The notes beneath the pieces were generated by a model that was given only the letters and a program-made list of their open reading frames with translations, searched no databases and was not told the origin of the DNA. Source: Globodera rostochiensis (taxonomy: Eukaryota; Nematoda; Chromadorea; Rhabditida; Heteroderidae). Taken from it: a stretch of DNA of 64,000 nucleotides. The DNA lies in contig JAEVLN010000012.1 in the NCBI GenBank assembly GCA_018350325.1, forward strand, positions 2,749,991 to 2,813,990, read 5' to 3'. The first letter of the stretch is position 1, and each line of letters starts with the position of its first letter. Positions 1-12,966 of this stretch are shown one piece after another. Both the position numbers and the translations under genes were made by a program.

Positions 1-415
1 TTAAGTTAAACGCCGCGGGGGTTTTGTTCGGTTAAGTTAAATGCCGCGGGGGTTTTGTTCAGTTATGGAAAACGCCGCGGAGGTTTTGTTCGGTTATGGA
101 AAACGCCGTGGGGGTTTTGTTCGGTTATGGAAAACGCCGCGGAGGTTTTGTTCGGTTAAGTTAAATGCCGCGGGGGTTTTGTTCAGTTATGGAAAACGCC
201 GCGGAGGTTTTGTTCGGTTATGGAAAACGCCGTGGGGGTTTTGTTCGGTTATGGAAAACGCCGCGAGGGTTTTGTTCGGTTATGGAAAACGCCGCGGGGG
301 TTTTGTTCGGTTAAGTTAAATGCCGCGGGGGTTTTGTTCAGTTATGGAAAACGCCGCGAGGGTTTTGTTCGGTTATGGAAAACGCCGCGGGGGTTATGTT
401 CGGTTATGGAAACGC
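1..415. repeat. 31-bp minisatellite at the 3' side of the plexin gene
   Basis: About 13 head-to-tail copies of a 31-bp unit. It alternates between two variants, one starting GGTTATGGAAAACGCCGCGG and one starting GGTTAAGTTAAATGCCGCGG, both ending in GTTTTGTTC. Because 31 is not a multiple of 3, the open frames across it are by-products of the unit and not genes. It lies just beyond the last plexin exon visible here (ends at 442), so it is probably intronic in that gene. It touches the window edge, so the array may be longer. Confidence 0.95.
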
Positions 416-441
416 CCAAAGCAATGAAAGCAAAACGCTGC

Positions 442-3400
442 CTGGCTGATGGAGTCGCAGTCGAGTACGCGAACTTGCGTGTCGCAGATGGCAGAAGAAC
501 AATCGGCCAGAACGAATAGCGTCAACTCGCGGAAGTCGATGGAGGCGCGCAAAAGCTTCTCCTCGCTGAGCGAATAGCGCGCGTCCATCGTAATCGCATC
601 CTGCGGGCCCTTCTCCGTCTGCTGTTTGGTGGCCCAGTACAGCTGGTACAGCGGCTTGCCCGCGAAACGACGCACGAATTTGTACATGAGAAAGGCAAAC
701 CAGGTGGAAAGCTGTGAGGGGCGGGAAGTTGAAGATGTACTTCAACGAGTTAAGCATGGAAATAAGAGACTGACCATTCTTTCGGCTACGCTTTCCGCCC
801 TCCGGAACAGAATCTTCGGGTGGAACTTTCCGTCCGCGTTCCGTCGGATCAGTTCCTTTAGTAACTGCTTCAACACCTCCGTGCAGTAGGCCATCTTTTC
901 CTTAAAGAATGAATAATAATTCCCACTCCAATAGGCCAAAATGTGGCAAAACCTGGAGGATGACCATCAGCAGGGAGCCGACATAAACGCGATCCTTCAC
1001 CAATAAATACTTGTTGGCATCGATGGAACGCACAAATGAAACCAAAAAGTGCCGGTTCTGCATTCGGTGAGGAATGGTTAGTTAGCATCGCCCTAGTTAG
1101 CATCGCCCTATTTTGCCCGTTTCGACAGCAGCAGAATCACCTGAAGGAGGTAGTGGAGCTGACGCAGTCCGGACTCAATCGCCAGGGCCCGGTCCTGATC
1201 GACCGAGAGGGGACAAAGTGCCGGATGGGCGTTGCCCGGGTAATTGGGAAACAGAATGCGCGCGGCGTACTCCGCGTACGGCAGGAAAGGAATGAAGGAC
1301 ATGCCCTGGGGCACGCTGCCCGCAAGCGCGTTGATGTTCGTCTGCAGCTCGTGGAAAGCCTCCTGCAGAAGTTGGACAGAATGCGCGAGGACTTTTGGAA
1401 ACCCCAAAAAACCCCCCAATTAACAATTTAATTAATTCTGTTGGTTCTAATCGAGTCCAAAAATGGCTGTTTTCGAAAGCAAACTAATCCGAGCTTGGTA
1501 TGATCTAACGACATGCAAGTATTTTATGCAAAGTTCCGTTCTTTATAAATTTGTCCAATTCGCTAACTTTGCATTCCTGCGCGACGCGCATTTCGATGGA
1601 GTTCATTTGGGCCTTCAGATACCGTAGTTGGCGGTTATGTGACGTGGACTTTCTACGGTACAGTACGAACAGTGCCAGAGCGAGGAAGACGCCGAGAAAA
1701 GCGACTGCCACGGCCAAAATGAGCCACTCGGAAGGGTCTTGGCCCCGCGGGCGTTGAGAGGCTTCGCCCACTTTTTCGCTGAAAACAAATTTCATTTAAT
1801 TCGGTGCTTTTCGTTCTTCATATTTCGCACATTTTGTCTCCAATGTACACGAGCACGTCCACCGCGTCGTCATGTGCCTCGTCCAAATGGGCGGGAAGTA
1901 CGCAAGTCAACGTGTTCGACGCGAGTGCGCTAACATTGCACGGCAAACCGCCCACCGACACGCGCACATCCCGCGGCGATGCGGCGAGGTTCAGATGCTG
2001 TCCCTTCAGAACGAGGTCACCGCCGGGACGGATGGCAAGCAGTTCAGGCAGTGCGTGCAGACGCGGGTCCGCAAACACGAGGAGTTTGGGAAAGGCCCGC
2101 TCGGTCGTCAGATTTCTAAACTTTTATTTTTGCAAAAAGTATACGGCGTGCCCGACCGACCCAGTCAATGTGCCGTCCAGGTCGAACCCGTAGTCCAGTC
2201 TGAGTGGACGCTCAACGGAAAGTTGCGATTTGCGTTCAGTCGACATTTCCAGTGGCGGCGTCCGGCAAACCTTGGCACGCCAAAGCATTGTTAGGGAAGG
2301 CACAAAGCCCATCCCTTCCCCCACCATCAAATGTTCATCAACGCCCTCACAGCGAGCCCCCCAAAACGTTTGTCCCTCATGCACAACCAGCATGCGCGCG
2401 CGCTGCAACAGGTCCAAAGCCTTGCCCTGCACGTCCAGTTGAATACCGCCCGATACGGTGGAGACCGGGCGAGGAACGCGTTCAACCGATGGATTTGCCC
2501 TGACGGAATTGGAACGTAAAGAATTAGCCGAGAGGGAGGGAGGGCACTTTCCCTGTGTTACTCACATGTATTGGAACTGAACGCTCTCGACGCGCACTTG
2601 CGTCCCGTCAGCGTTCAGCACCAAATATTCCGGCCGTTCCAGCGCAGTCGCGCCAGTTCGACACACCGCCATTGAGGAAGAGCGTTGCCGGAGTTGGCAT
2701 GGCACGTTGCCCACGCTGAGGTTGAAGAGGGCACCAGAGTCCAGATCCGTGCCGAGAATCTTAAAAATATAGAGAATAACCCTGGGGGGATTGATTTAAT
2801 TGCTATGCCACGCAAAAGTTTATCGAAAAGCACCGTCAGATCGGTGCCTCCGCTGCGAGGTCCCCGGTAGGGTTGGAAGGAAGTGATCTGCGGGTTTGTG
2901 TAGGTGAAAGTCTGCGAGGACACGGCCGTGTATTTGCGGTCTTCGCGAAGTCGAACAACGACATGCTGCAAAAGGTGAACGGACGGACCATTAAAAAGAC
3001 CGGACGGACGCTTTACCTGCCCCTGCTTCTGGCGTGTGCTGGGTGCCCGCGTGTGGCAAATGATTCGCCTTGACGCTTCGTATTCGTGCTCGATGACGTC
3101 ACAGCGTGCGCTTGCGACTCGCACCGCATCGCGAACGTCCGCAAGGCTGAGGCCGAGGTTTGTGCCGCTGATGGTGATGCGCGTGCCCCCGTTGATGGGC
3201 CCCTTCTTCGGCTCGAAGTCGTCGATGTGCGGGTTCGGACAGACGACGCCGGGGCCGCGGGAAAGCCAGTCTGCAAAAGAGTGAAGATCAATTTGAAGCA
3301 GTACAGACAACCACCGACTTCCCTTGCAGCCGTCCCTCGGCACGCATTGCGGCGTCTCCTCCTCGCACCAGCCGCACTCAAAACGACGGACGTCCAAGCC

Positions 3401-6400
3401 CAAACAAAGGCCACAATTCGGCGCTAATTGCCCACATTTGTAAATTACCTTAATTAAGCGTCAAGAGGGGGGAGGGTAAAGCATTTCCAAAAAGGTGCGA
3501 ACCACGCGCATTCCTTGGGCATTGTCCAGCGGATGGAATTGGTTCAAATTGTGGCCTGATGACGAAGCCCAAAGAATGTCGAAGCGTGCCGTAACTGTGC
3601 CGTTGCCGTCTCCGGGCCCCGAAAACTCGAATAACATGTCCTCACAACTGTTATTATAAGAATTTGTTGTGAATGAGTCGCGTTCAAAGCTTAAAAAGCC
3701 TCACATTAAGCGATCCTCCTTTCGTTGTGCCAACTTCTCGTGGACTACGCCAGCCGCCGACTCCAACGAATAGCGGCATTTAAACTCGCCCATTTGGTCG
3801 TGAAGGTTATGCGCTTGCACTGACACGGAACGGCGCTTTCCGGACGAGAGGAATTGGTCGCCCTCGGGGACGGTGAAATGGGCACAGAATTCGGGGCCAC
3901 GACGAGACGAGGGGCCAACACGCTGAAATTTCAAAGTTTCCGAGGCTCCAAAGCTTCAGGCATAAGGCAACGAATGCTTACGCTGATGGAGTTCACCAGC
4001 GTCTCGCCTTGGCACACATCTTCCGCATTCGGCACGCAACGCGCAGTCAGCGCACACCAATCGCAGGGGAAACGAGCAGACGCACAGGCGGAACACTAAA
4101 ATAAAATTTAATTTAAAAAAAAATCCCCTCGGGCGTTTCATTCAGAAAACGTTTACAGACTGTTCCATTTTTGTATACAAAAGCTAAAGAACACGCACCG
4201 TATTCAGCTGATGGCAATCGAAGAAGGTGAAGTTAGTCGAGGCAAGCACTGCGGCGTCCGCCGATTGAACGACGGACAGACGCGCGAGCAGTCCGTGACG
4301 TGCAATGTCCGACAGCGCCTGCGGTGACTGCCCCGAGGCGATCAGAGTGAGCAGAGAGGGACGAGTGGGCGTGGCACAGACAACCCTTCGGGGGATGGTT
4401 AGAGGTCCATAATGTATCAGAATCTTTCGAGGAGACGACCCTTCGGGGGATGGTTAGGGGTCCATAATGTATCAGAATCTTTCGAGGAGACGACCCTTCG
4501 GGGGATGGTTAGGGGTTCATAATGTATCAGAATCTTTCGAGGAGACGACCCTTCGGGGGATGGTTAGGGGTCCATAATGTATCAGAATCTTTCGAGGAGA
4601 CGACCCTTCGGGGGATGGTTAGGGGTCCATAATGTATCAGAATCTTTCGAGGAGACGACCCTTCGGGGGATGGTTAGGGGTCCATAATGTATCAGAATCT
4701 TTCGAGGAGACGACCCTTCGGGGGATGGTTAGGGGTCCATAATGTATCAGAATCTTTCGTCCTTTTCAATCTTTGGCAAATTCAAATTTCTCACTGTTCG
4801 GCTTCACGTGAAAGTGCACTGACGTTGACCAATTGTTGGTTAGGGAACTGGAACGAGCAGTACAATTCGCTTGCCGCCGTCGTGCCGCCATTTTGGCCGG
4901 CCAACGCGGGCGGGGCGTTCTCAATGCGAACGTGGAGGGGCCGGGAAATGGTAATTTGTTGCTCCCGCGGCTCCACCGAACGGATACTGTACAAAGAATT
5001 TAAAGAATTTAAATGGATGGACAAAAAGCCGAGAAATCCCTCCCGGATAATCTAAAAATATGTAAACAAACGGACTATGGACAACGGCCGGATTTGTAAT
5101 TGAGCCAATCCGCGCGCGGGTTCAGCGCGTCCGCGTCACAAACTTCCTGAATGAATTAAAGTTAAAATCAAAAATATTCAAACTTCCTGAATTAAAGTTA
5201 AAAACCAAATGAATTAAAGTTAAAAACCAAATGAATTAAAGTTAAAAACCAAATGAATTAAAGTTAAAAACCAAAAATATTCGTGCCGCGGCTAACCTGC
5301 GTAGTGCAGGCGGAAGGCTTAAGGCACCAGCCGCAGTACGGGTCGCCGGCCCTAAGGCAAGAATGGCAATCCGGCGATTGGGCACACAAACGGACATTAA
5401 CCTGTGCCAAACATCGAATGTTAAGCCTTAAGCCACACCGGACATTTCTCGTCCACCTTATAAACGGCCTCCGAACTCATCGCATAAAGCAGTCCATTCT
5501 TCTCGTCCAATTCCATGTCGCCCAGCAGAGGCTGCCCCTCCGGGCTGAGTTGGATGGACTTGAAGATGTGGGACTGACCCTCCTCGCCCTCTATCAGCGC
5601 CTGAACAATTTTTGAATTTAAAAATCTCTTCCAATTTTGACTTTGTGCAAAACGCCGTCGGAAGTGCCAATAAATGCCACTGTGGCGGTTTGCACGGATG
5701 AGACGGCCAACGCGCTGAGTTGGGAGGTCCGATCGACGAGCAAAGCCCGCGCGGAGATGGGAATTTCGCCTCCGATGTAACTGTTCACGTCCTAAAGAGT
5801 ACGGGAAAATTGGGAGAGGACAGGCAATCGACGCCGATCAATTTGATCAGACTTTATGATCGGACTATTCGAACATACACCCCCAAAACTCCCCCAAATG
5901 CTTGCCTTTCCGCACATAATCTCCGAGTCCGGATAGCGCGTGGCGGTGCACATTTTGTCCGAGTTAAACCAGGGCAAATTCTGTGTAATTCACAAAGATA
6001 AAGCAATAAATACGATTAATTTGTAAGAGGTGACCGATCAACAATTAATTACTTATCAAAAACACTAAAAAACATTTTTCTAATTTAGGGAAAAAATTTT
6101 CCCGGGAACGAAATTCTCACAGTGCGCGTATTTCCGTTGTAACATAAGCGAATGTTCTCGAAGAATTTGGCTTCGATGTGTCGCAGGGAATACGCGCAAA
6201 TGGCCGAGTCGCGCGTGCTGACGTTCCGCTCGGCCCCTTCGCCACGCGCAAAAGCCGCGAAAAGCACCAAATCGGTGGGCTTCAGACGAAGCGAAGCGGC
6301 CAAATCGAAGCCGGGATGGCCGACATGGACAGCCTAAAGTTGGGATGCGCGAGTCGACAAAATTGTGGGGAAGGAAATCCCCCGGGGAGATGGGCCAAAC

Positions 6401-9122
6401 GCCGGCAATTTCAGCAGGGATTGAGAGGTAAAGGGGGAAATGTTTTCGATGCTTCAACCAATTGCTTAAACATTCCATGAACAAATCAGCGGAGGTTGGG
6501 GATCAAAATCAGTGAGTGCCCTTCACCAGCTCGCCATGCCTGGAGTAAGTTGTAACTGCTGCCGCCCCACTCGCATTCCAAGGGCGCCTCCGTGTAGCTG
6601 TAAAAGTTGGGGTCTTGGGTGCAAACGCGGACCAGCTTGGAGATGATCGGTTGCGGGTCGGGCTGCGGCGTGTATTTTGGCTGCCGAGTAGCGAAGTAAG
6701 CGAATCCGTTGGCCTCAAAACCGCCCACGTAGTCAATTCTTGAAAGAATTCCCAATTTAAAAGAAAGCAAAAGCCGGTATTTTCTTACTTGAAGAACGGC
6801 ATTCGGCGGTAGTCCAACTTCATGAAAGTGCCTGAGCTGATCGACTGCGAGGTAAACTCAAACAACCGCTGAGGTTCCAGTGTCAAGCTGGCCAGTGCGG
6901 GCACGTCCAGCGCGTCGCGCGGTCCTTGACTGACCGGCACGTAGGTAGAAGCCACGTAAAGCACGCGCTGTGCCGGCTGAGACAGCGAATCAACGCCGGA
7001 GGGACGAGCGGACGCTGCCCCGAAGGCGACCGGGCCGGTGCCGACAAAGACAGCGGTCGACGACTGCGCGTCATTGGCCACCAACCCGGGCCGGGAGAAG
7101 CGCACGTCGGACTCGCGACGGATGTTGGACAAATTGCGAGTGCGACAGCGACCCTATCAAAGAGTGAGTTTTTTGTCGTAGATATGAAACCGACCCCCGG
7201 CAAAATCGAAAACACCGCAAAGAACGGGACCGGATTGCCAAGACCAGCGGGACGGTCCCTACCCCCAAAACCCCCCCCCCGGATACGACGAAACCGGAAA
7301 CCCCTAAAAATTAAGCGATCAACTCGGCACAAAAATCAAAGGTAATTAATTGATTCTTGCAGATCAGCGAAAATGTTTCGCCCGATCACCTGGTAAAGCG
7401 AAGTGCATTCGATCAATTTGTTGCCTTCGGCGTAAATGACCAACGCTTTGGTGTGCGAATTCGTTGGCACCAGCGGCTCCTTGCAGTTGCTCAGCGCATC
7501 TGAAAATGCCCAGCAGTTGGATTAATTTGGACACAAAGTTTATACATTTGTATTAAAACATTTGAATCATTTTTTAGGCTTTCTGATTTACTATTTTATT
7601 TCAAATTCCCTCCCCCCGCCCAAAAAACGCATTAATTTGACCATTTCCTTTTTATTCGCTTCGCTTGTTCAATTCGTTCATTCCATCAATTAATTCATTC
7701 CACCAGCCCCCCCCCCCCCCCAAATTTACGCTGTTTTATTCTCTGCGCATCGCAAAGAAACAAATGAAAAAAATGGAAAAAAAAAAGAATTTATATAAAA
7801 ATGTTTAATGTTTTTTGATGTCAACAATCATTTGCCACAAATTACATCCATACAAATCAGGTTTCGCTGGCCACTTGCACAGTTTGCATTCATTCAACAG
7901 AAAGTGGTGAGGCAATTAGCCCCAAAGCGTTGGAGAGCACTCAAAACAATTATAATTGGCCGCCTCGGGGCCAAAGTTCCCTGGGGGTCCATCGATGACA
8001 TCCCCCCGGGCAATTATTCCCTCAAAAGAGCATCCCCACTTTGCCTCAGGCAGCATCCCCCCCCCCCCAGCAGCAGCTTTATCTCCCATTATCCTCTCCT
8101 TCTCTTCACTTTCAATCTTCCGCGTGAATAATATGTATTTATTTGTATGTACACCAACTCCCCCCCCCCCCCAACTTTCTTCTCGCTTATCTCACCCTCC
8201 GATCCATCGCCTCCCTCCCAATTTTCTGAGTAAAGCGGGGGGGGGGGGGCGTTGAGAGTGTGCTGCAATCGTCGGATACTCTCCGACAAAGGTGAGGGGG
8301 GGGGGGGGGGGGGTCGGTTGGTGCACATTCCAACGTCGGAATCGTTCCCCGTCGGCAGAAAAAGCACAGTGATGCACAAATTATTGATCAGAGGGGGGGG
8401 GGGGGGGGGGGGGATTTACGATCAGTCCCAGGGGCGATGTGAAAGGCAAAGCGTGGGAAGGGAATGTTTGGACGGACGGGGGGAGGAAAGGCCATCAATC
8501 AATCAAAAGCAACAAACAAATTATGTAATTAATAATTTCCGAATTTAAATAAAATAAAATAAAATACCTGCGCATAAAATTGAATCCGCCCGCGGTCCGG
8601 TGATGGCCTGCTCCCGAATTGCCAAGCCGTCCGGGGACAAATCGTACAGCCGATTCACTGCCCCAACGTAAAGTCGACCCGTCGAACGGTCCATAACCTT
8701 ACAATTAAAGGCCAAAATAAAGTTGGATTTACAAAATTAAACAATTAAAATACTTTTAAAGAAATGTCCAAAATTGAAAAAATAAAGGGAACGACTCATC
8801 CAAAAAAAACACTTTGATGACTGACCATTCGCTGCAGCTTAACCGCCTCCCGTCCGTCCTCTTGAATGTCCCGAAATACGGCCAGAATGGCTGGGTCGTG
8901 CTGGTTCTGTTGTTCCCGGTGGAACAATGCCGAAGGGGGGGACGACGATGGCACAATGAATACGCTTGTGATGAGGAAGAGGAGCAGTGCCGGTTTTGAG
9001 GAAGATGGCGGCAATGGCAATGGCGTGAAGGAGAAGGCACTGCTCGTCCACCTCCACCGCCATTTTCGCACTTCGAAAGAAGCCTCGGCCACTTTTTGGT
9101 CGTTAATTTTGCCGTCACGCAT
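442..9122 (-). CDS. Plexin, semaphorin receptor (multi-exon, C-terminus outside window)
   Basis: Transmembrane receptor for semaphorins, which controls growth-cone and epithelial migration through a cytoplasmic Rap-GAP-like domain. Read on the minus strand: a hydrophobic signal-like segment near 8990-9060, then a sema domain from the exon at 8568-8699 (GRLYVGAVNRLYDLSPDG) through about 5460. Cys-rich PSI-type exons follow near 4000-4090 and 3260-3420 (FECGWCEEETPQCVPRDGC). IPT repeats lie near 2800-3290 (GPINGGTRITISGTNLG; YRGPRSGGTDL). The TM helix is at about 1660-1740, followed by a basic juxtamembrane coiled segment. The GAP-region exons at 1108-1419, 930-1060, 742-900 and 442-690 carry EVLKQLLKELI, FRRAESVAERM and EKGPQDAITMDARYSLSEEK, all strongly plexin-like. 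Introns are many, and the one at 7511-8567 is over 1 kb and poly-G/C rich. The start at 9122 is tentative (9362 is also open). The last residues lie left of the window. I cannot decide between A-type and B-type. Confidence 0.93.
4384..4759. repeat. 55-bp minisatellite in a plexin intron
   Basis: Nearly seven copies of a 55-bp unit begin at 4384, 4439, 4494, 4549, 4604, 4659 and 4714, each starting CCCTTCGGGGGATGGTTAG. The copies are almost identical, differing by single bases such as GAGG/GGGG and TTCAT/TCCAT, which suggests recent expansion. The array lies between plexin exons at about 4190-4380 and 4790-5020, so it should be spliced out. Confidence 0.95.
5189..5276. repeat. 22-bp A/T-rich tandem repeat in a plexin intron
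   Basis: Four copies of the 22-bp unit GAATTAAAGTTAAAAACCAA + AT. A diverged copy lies just upstream at about 5153. The array sits in an intron of the plexin gene. Confidence 0.9.
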
Positions 9123-12100
9123 TTTGTTGCATCGCGTGGACGGCCTCAGGCGTTGGGTCAATCGATTTAATGGGGAAGAAATGAAGTTGGCACTGGCAGC
9201 CGTCGATTGCGTGAAAGGAGCGGCCAAATTCGACGGGGCATCAGCGGCAGAAACTTTTGTTGAATCGAACGGCAAATGCCCTCCAGCAACCAATTCATCC
9301 TCCAGCAACCGACTGCAGCAAGGGGAGGGGTCGGAGGAGGGGGAGGGGGAGGGGAAAAGCATCCTACTGGACGAAGAGGGAAGAAGATGAAGCCGGTGTT
9401 GATGCTAATGGGAGGGGGAGGGCGAAGATGAGCATTTGGAGGCTGAAAAGTAATGGAACAATATGTGTTAGTTGATAATCAAGCATTGCAAAGTAAAGAA
9501 AGGCAAATTAAGCCATATTCGGGATGATCAAATCAAGCCCCCGAGGGCGCACATGCCCCGGGGGAATTTGTGTTGGGACGGGGGGGGGAGGAGGGGAATT
9601 TGTGGTCGGCGTCGTTGCTGAGAAAGTCGTGAGGAATGAAAGCGAAGCTTAAGCCAATTTTTGCAAGCTTTGCCTGCTGCTGATTAGCTCCATTTTGGAG
9701 ATCGCCCCAATGTTCCTGTCACATCCGCTTCTTCTTCTTCTTCCTCTTCTTCCTCGTCCTCTTCTTCTTCTTCCTTTACCCTCGCCCTTCGAATTAACGC
9801 AATAAGCGAGGGAATGAATTTTCTTCCCCCCCCCCTTCGTTTTCACTCTTCTTCATCCTCCTCTTCACCTTCCCCCCCCCCAACTCCCATTGATCCATCC
9901 CATCCGTCAGTCCGTCCCTCCCCCTCCATTTTCGCCCGTTCGTTCCGTTGTCCTTCGCTTCGAGTCCCTTCTCTGTTAAAGGAAAGGACAAGGGCAAACT
10001 CCGACTCCGTCTGCTTGGGGGAGGTTGGGGGGATGGTCGGTCTGCTGGTGGAGGAGCAGGGGGGAGGGGGAGGGGGGCAATCGGATTGATTGGGATGGAA
10101 ATAATGGGTGGAGGAGGACGGGGGAGGGAGGGATGGAGCAAATGAAGAGGATAGGAAGGGGGAAGAGGAGGGGCGGGGGGGGGACAGCAGAATACGGGGA
10201 ATTGGGGGGGGGGGGGACGCGCGGAAGAGGCAACAGAAATGAGCGCTGGGGGGGGGGGGGGGGATGAGTCGCTGGATGGAGAGGATATTGCACTTCGGCT
10301 CGTCGGGCCGAAGGCAGCACATTCCCTCAAGCATTTAATGAGGGGTGACAACCCCTGAAGGGGTGAAGGGGGAACAAAGACCCCTCCAGGGCTGAGATGT
10401 TTTGCCTAAATTTAAAAATTGGTCAGAGCATTTATTCCCAAGAGTGTCTTTTGCCGCCGAACACTCTCTGTCCAAATTTGTCACAATAAATAAATGAATG
10501 AATGCTGTGTTTAGGGCAGGCCGGTCCAAGGACATCATCGTCCCCCGTCCTCATCATCTTCACCCCCGCCCCCGCCCCCCCCCCGCGTCCCCTTGTCCGT
10601 CCCTTGTCCCAATCCCCCCCCCCCGTTTATGTTTGTGTGTGTCCCCGCCCGCCCCCCCGCCGCCCCGTCCGTTTATTGCCCATTCCTCTCCAATCTCCAA
10701 ATCGGCCACCATCTGCCGCCCCACAAATTTGAATGAGCTGGTTGATGGGTGGGCCTCCCGGCGCAAATCCCTCTTAAATTTGTCTCCCCCTTTATGACCC
10801 CCCCCCCCTCCCCCCTCATCATCACTTACCCCCCCCCCCATCTCTCCACCCGCACTTTCGTCCGTCCGTTCTGATCGGTTCGACGCCCTCCCCGAAGCCA
10901 AACAGAAACTGTGTTTGTTTTGCGTAGGGCTTCCTCTTCTCCACAACCAAATGATAATTGCCCAGTCCGTCTTCCGGTGGGGGGGGGGGGGTCGGAGGAA
11001 TATGGAAGAGCGAGCGGGTGGAAATAATGGCTAATTTGGGGACGACGGATGCGACAGTTGAGAACAACAATGCAATGAATGGATTTGGGGGTTGGGGAAT
11101 GTGTAATTGGACTTTGTGGTGGAGGGCGGACGATAAATATGGCGTTGAAGTTGTTGAGTGGAGATATGAATTATATTCTTTGGGGGGAGGGCGGGACACC
11201 TTTTGGTGTTGGACGGACGGACGGACGGCGTTCAGTGAGTGCCCCCCCATCGGCGGAATGTTAACATCGGACAATGTGAATTTGATGAGGATGATCCTCT
11301 GAGATGAGTGTTATGCATGGTTTATATGCCCTTCCCTCAACCGCTCTAGATCGAAGGGGTGGCCAAAAGGGGTTGAGAGGGTGGGAGGTGGGTGATTGAG
11401 GGGGGGGGGGGGGGGTGATTGGGGGAGGGAGTGACGGACTAAAGAATCCAAGGATCGCGGGGGGTCGTCGTTTTTTTTGATTAAAAACGAAAAATGTTCG
11501 GGTCGAGAAAAGAGGAATTTGGTCTCTCCGTTCGGAAATTCGAAGCGCCCCGGTCAAAAGGTTAGACTTTTCACTTTTCTTCCGCTTTGGCGCACTTTTT
11601 CTTAATTTCTCCCCCTTAGTGACCACCAACTCGGCGGATTCCCCCCCCCCCCACTGCCCATTAAAAATCCACCCATTTTCAGTCTCCCAAAATCTCCCCA
11701 ATTTTTGGATAATCCACCGCCATCCCCGTCCCTTGCTGGACTGGACTCATTGAGCCTCCAAATCCGTCCGGAAATAAACAGACATTTGGGGGGGGGGGGA
11801 TAATTGAGATTTTGAGATCATTGCGAGATTAAATGCATCGAGAAGAGATTATTTTGCATGGACTACTTCTGGTGTTCACATTGCCGGGTTCGTTGGGGAG
11901 AGGGGGGGGGGGGGATGTTTCGATGGGACAGATTTTCAACTCAATTTTTATGATTTTGGGCAGCACAAATCATCGAATTCGTTGACTAATGGGGGGGGGG
12001 GGGGAAATGACCCCATTTGGGGGGGGGGGGAAGTAAAATAAACAATGAAAAGGAATCGAACAGCCGCCGCCGCCGTCCATCGACCAATTGGACGATTTAT

Positions 12101-12926
12101 TCGATGGACAAAAAATGCGATGAGTAATTTTATGGGGGGGGGGGAGGGGAGGGGGGGGGAGGGGACGGACTGTGAGAATTAAATGCTATTTATGCTTATC
12201 AGCAATCAACGACAGCGTACACTTTTGGACATCGATGCGATCCGATAAAAATGGAAACTTTTATTTTTGTTTGTTTGAACAATTCTAAAACAAAAATACA
12301 ATTCCGTCTTTAGCTTAAGCCACTGCATCATTTAGGACGTAAATGTGCCCGAGGCGCCCCGGGGGATATGCCCTTTGCCGGATGCGAATTGTTTGCCCCG
12401 ACGCGGGCGGGATTTGTCCGTCCTCTTTCCGGGCCAAAATTAAGGAATTTGGCCGAAACGGAGACGGCGAATCTTTTAGCGGCTGGGACATTGAGGGCAT
12501 TTGTGTTCGAACACGCAATTAGGGAGGCTAACGGGGGAAGGCAGAACAGACAAAATCGGTTGGATTTGGATGATTTTGATTCCTATGGTGGGTGGGGGGG
12601 GGGATTTGATTGAGTGGGGGGGGGGGGAATAATGCTTTGATTGAGTGGTGAATAAAATGAATGAATGCTCTTGACATGAATTGACTCCGATGGAGCAAAA
12701 AGCAAACTCCGGCGGCTGGAATTGGGGCGAGAAGAAATCAAAGTTGGGGGGGGGGGGAAAAACAGAAAACACTTGTACAATTTATTCATTCATTCAGCGA
12801 CTGAAAGGCACGCTCAAATGAGCAAAATGTGCAACGCGCAAAAATTTGCCCTCGGCCGATGGGAGAGGGGAGATAAATGTGGCAAGAAAGCGGAGGGAAC
12901 AAAAACAGAAAATGATTGGCGATGAT

Positions 12927-12965
<39 letters not shown>
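12927..12965. repeat. 39-nt uninterrupted guanine homopolymer
   Basis: Thirty-nine consecutive G on the plus strand, the longest mono-G tract in the window. Other long ones include 8393-8413 (21 G), 8296-8313 (18 G), 23166-23183 (18 G), 41866-41888 (23 G) and a C run at 22823-22843 (21 C). Such tracts can form G-quadruplexes. Exact lengths in an assembly are prone to error. Confidence 0.9.

Positions 12966-12966
<1 letters not shown>

Noticed and set aside
430..445. A GC-type splice donor at the last visible plexin exon (CAG|GCAGCG)
   Set aside because: The homologous boundary fits there, but a GT donor a few bases further (GC|GTTTTG) also gives a plausible Ala-containing end, so a non-canonical site is not needed.
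41..519. Repetitive open frames reading GKRRGGFVRLWKTP-like units
   Set aside because: They are translations of a 31-bp minisatellite whose unit length is not a multiple of three.
8796..9362. Full 188-codon open frame as plexin N-terminus starting at 9362
   Set aside because: The signal-like hydrophobic segment would then lie more than 100 residues in; a later Met (9122 or another exon) is more likely, so only the later part was included.
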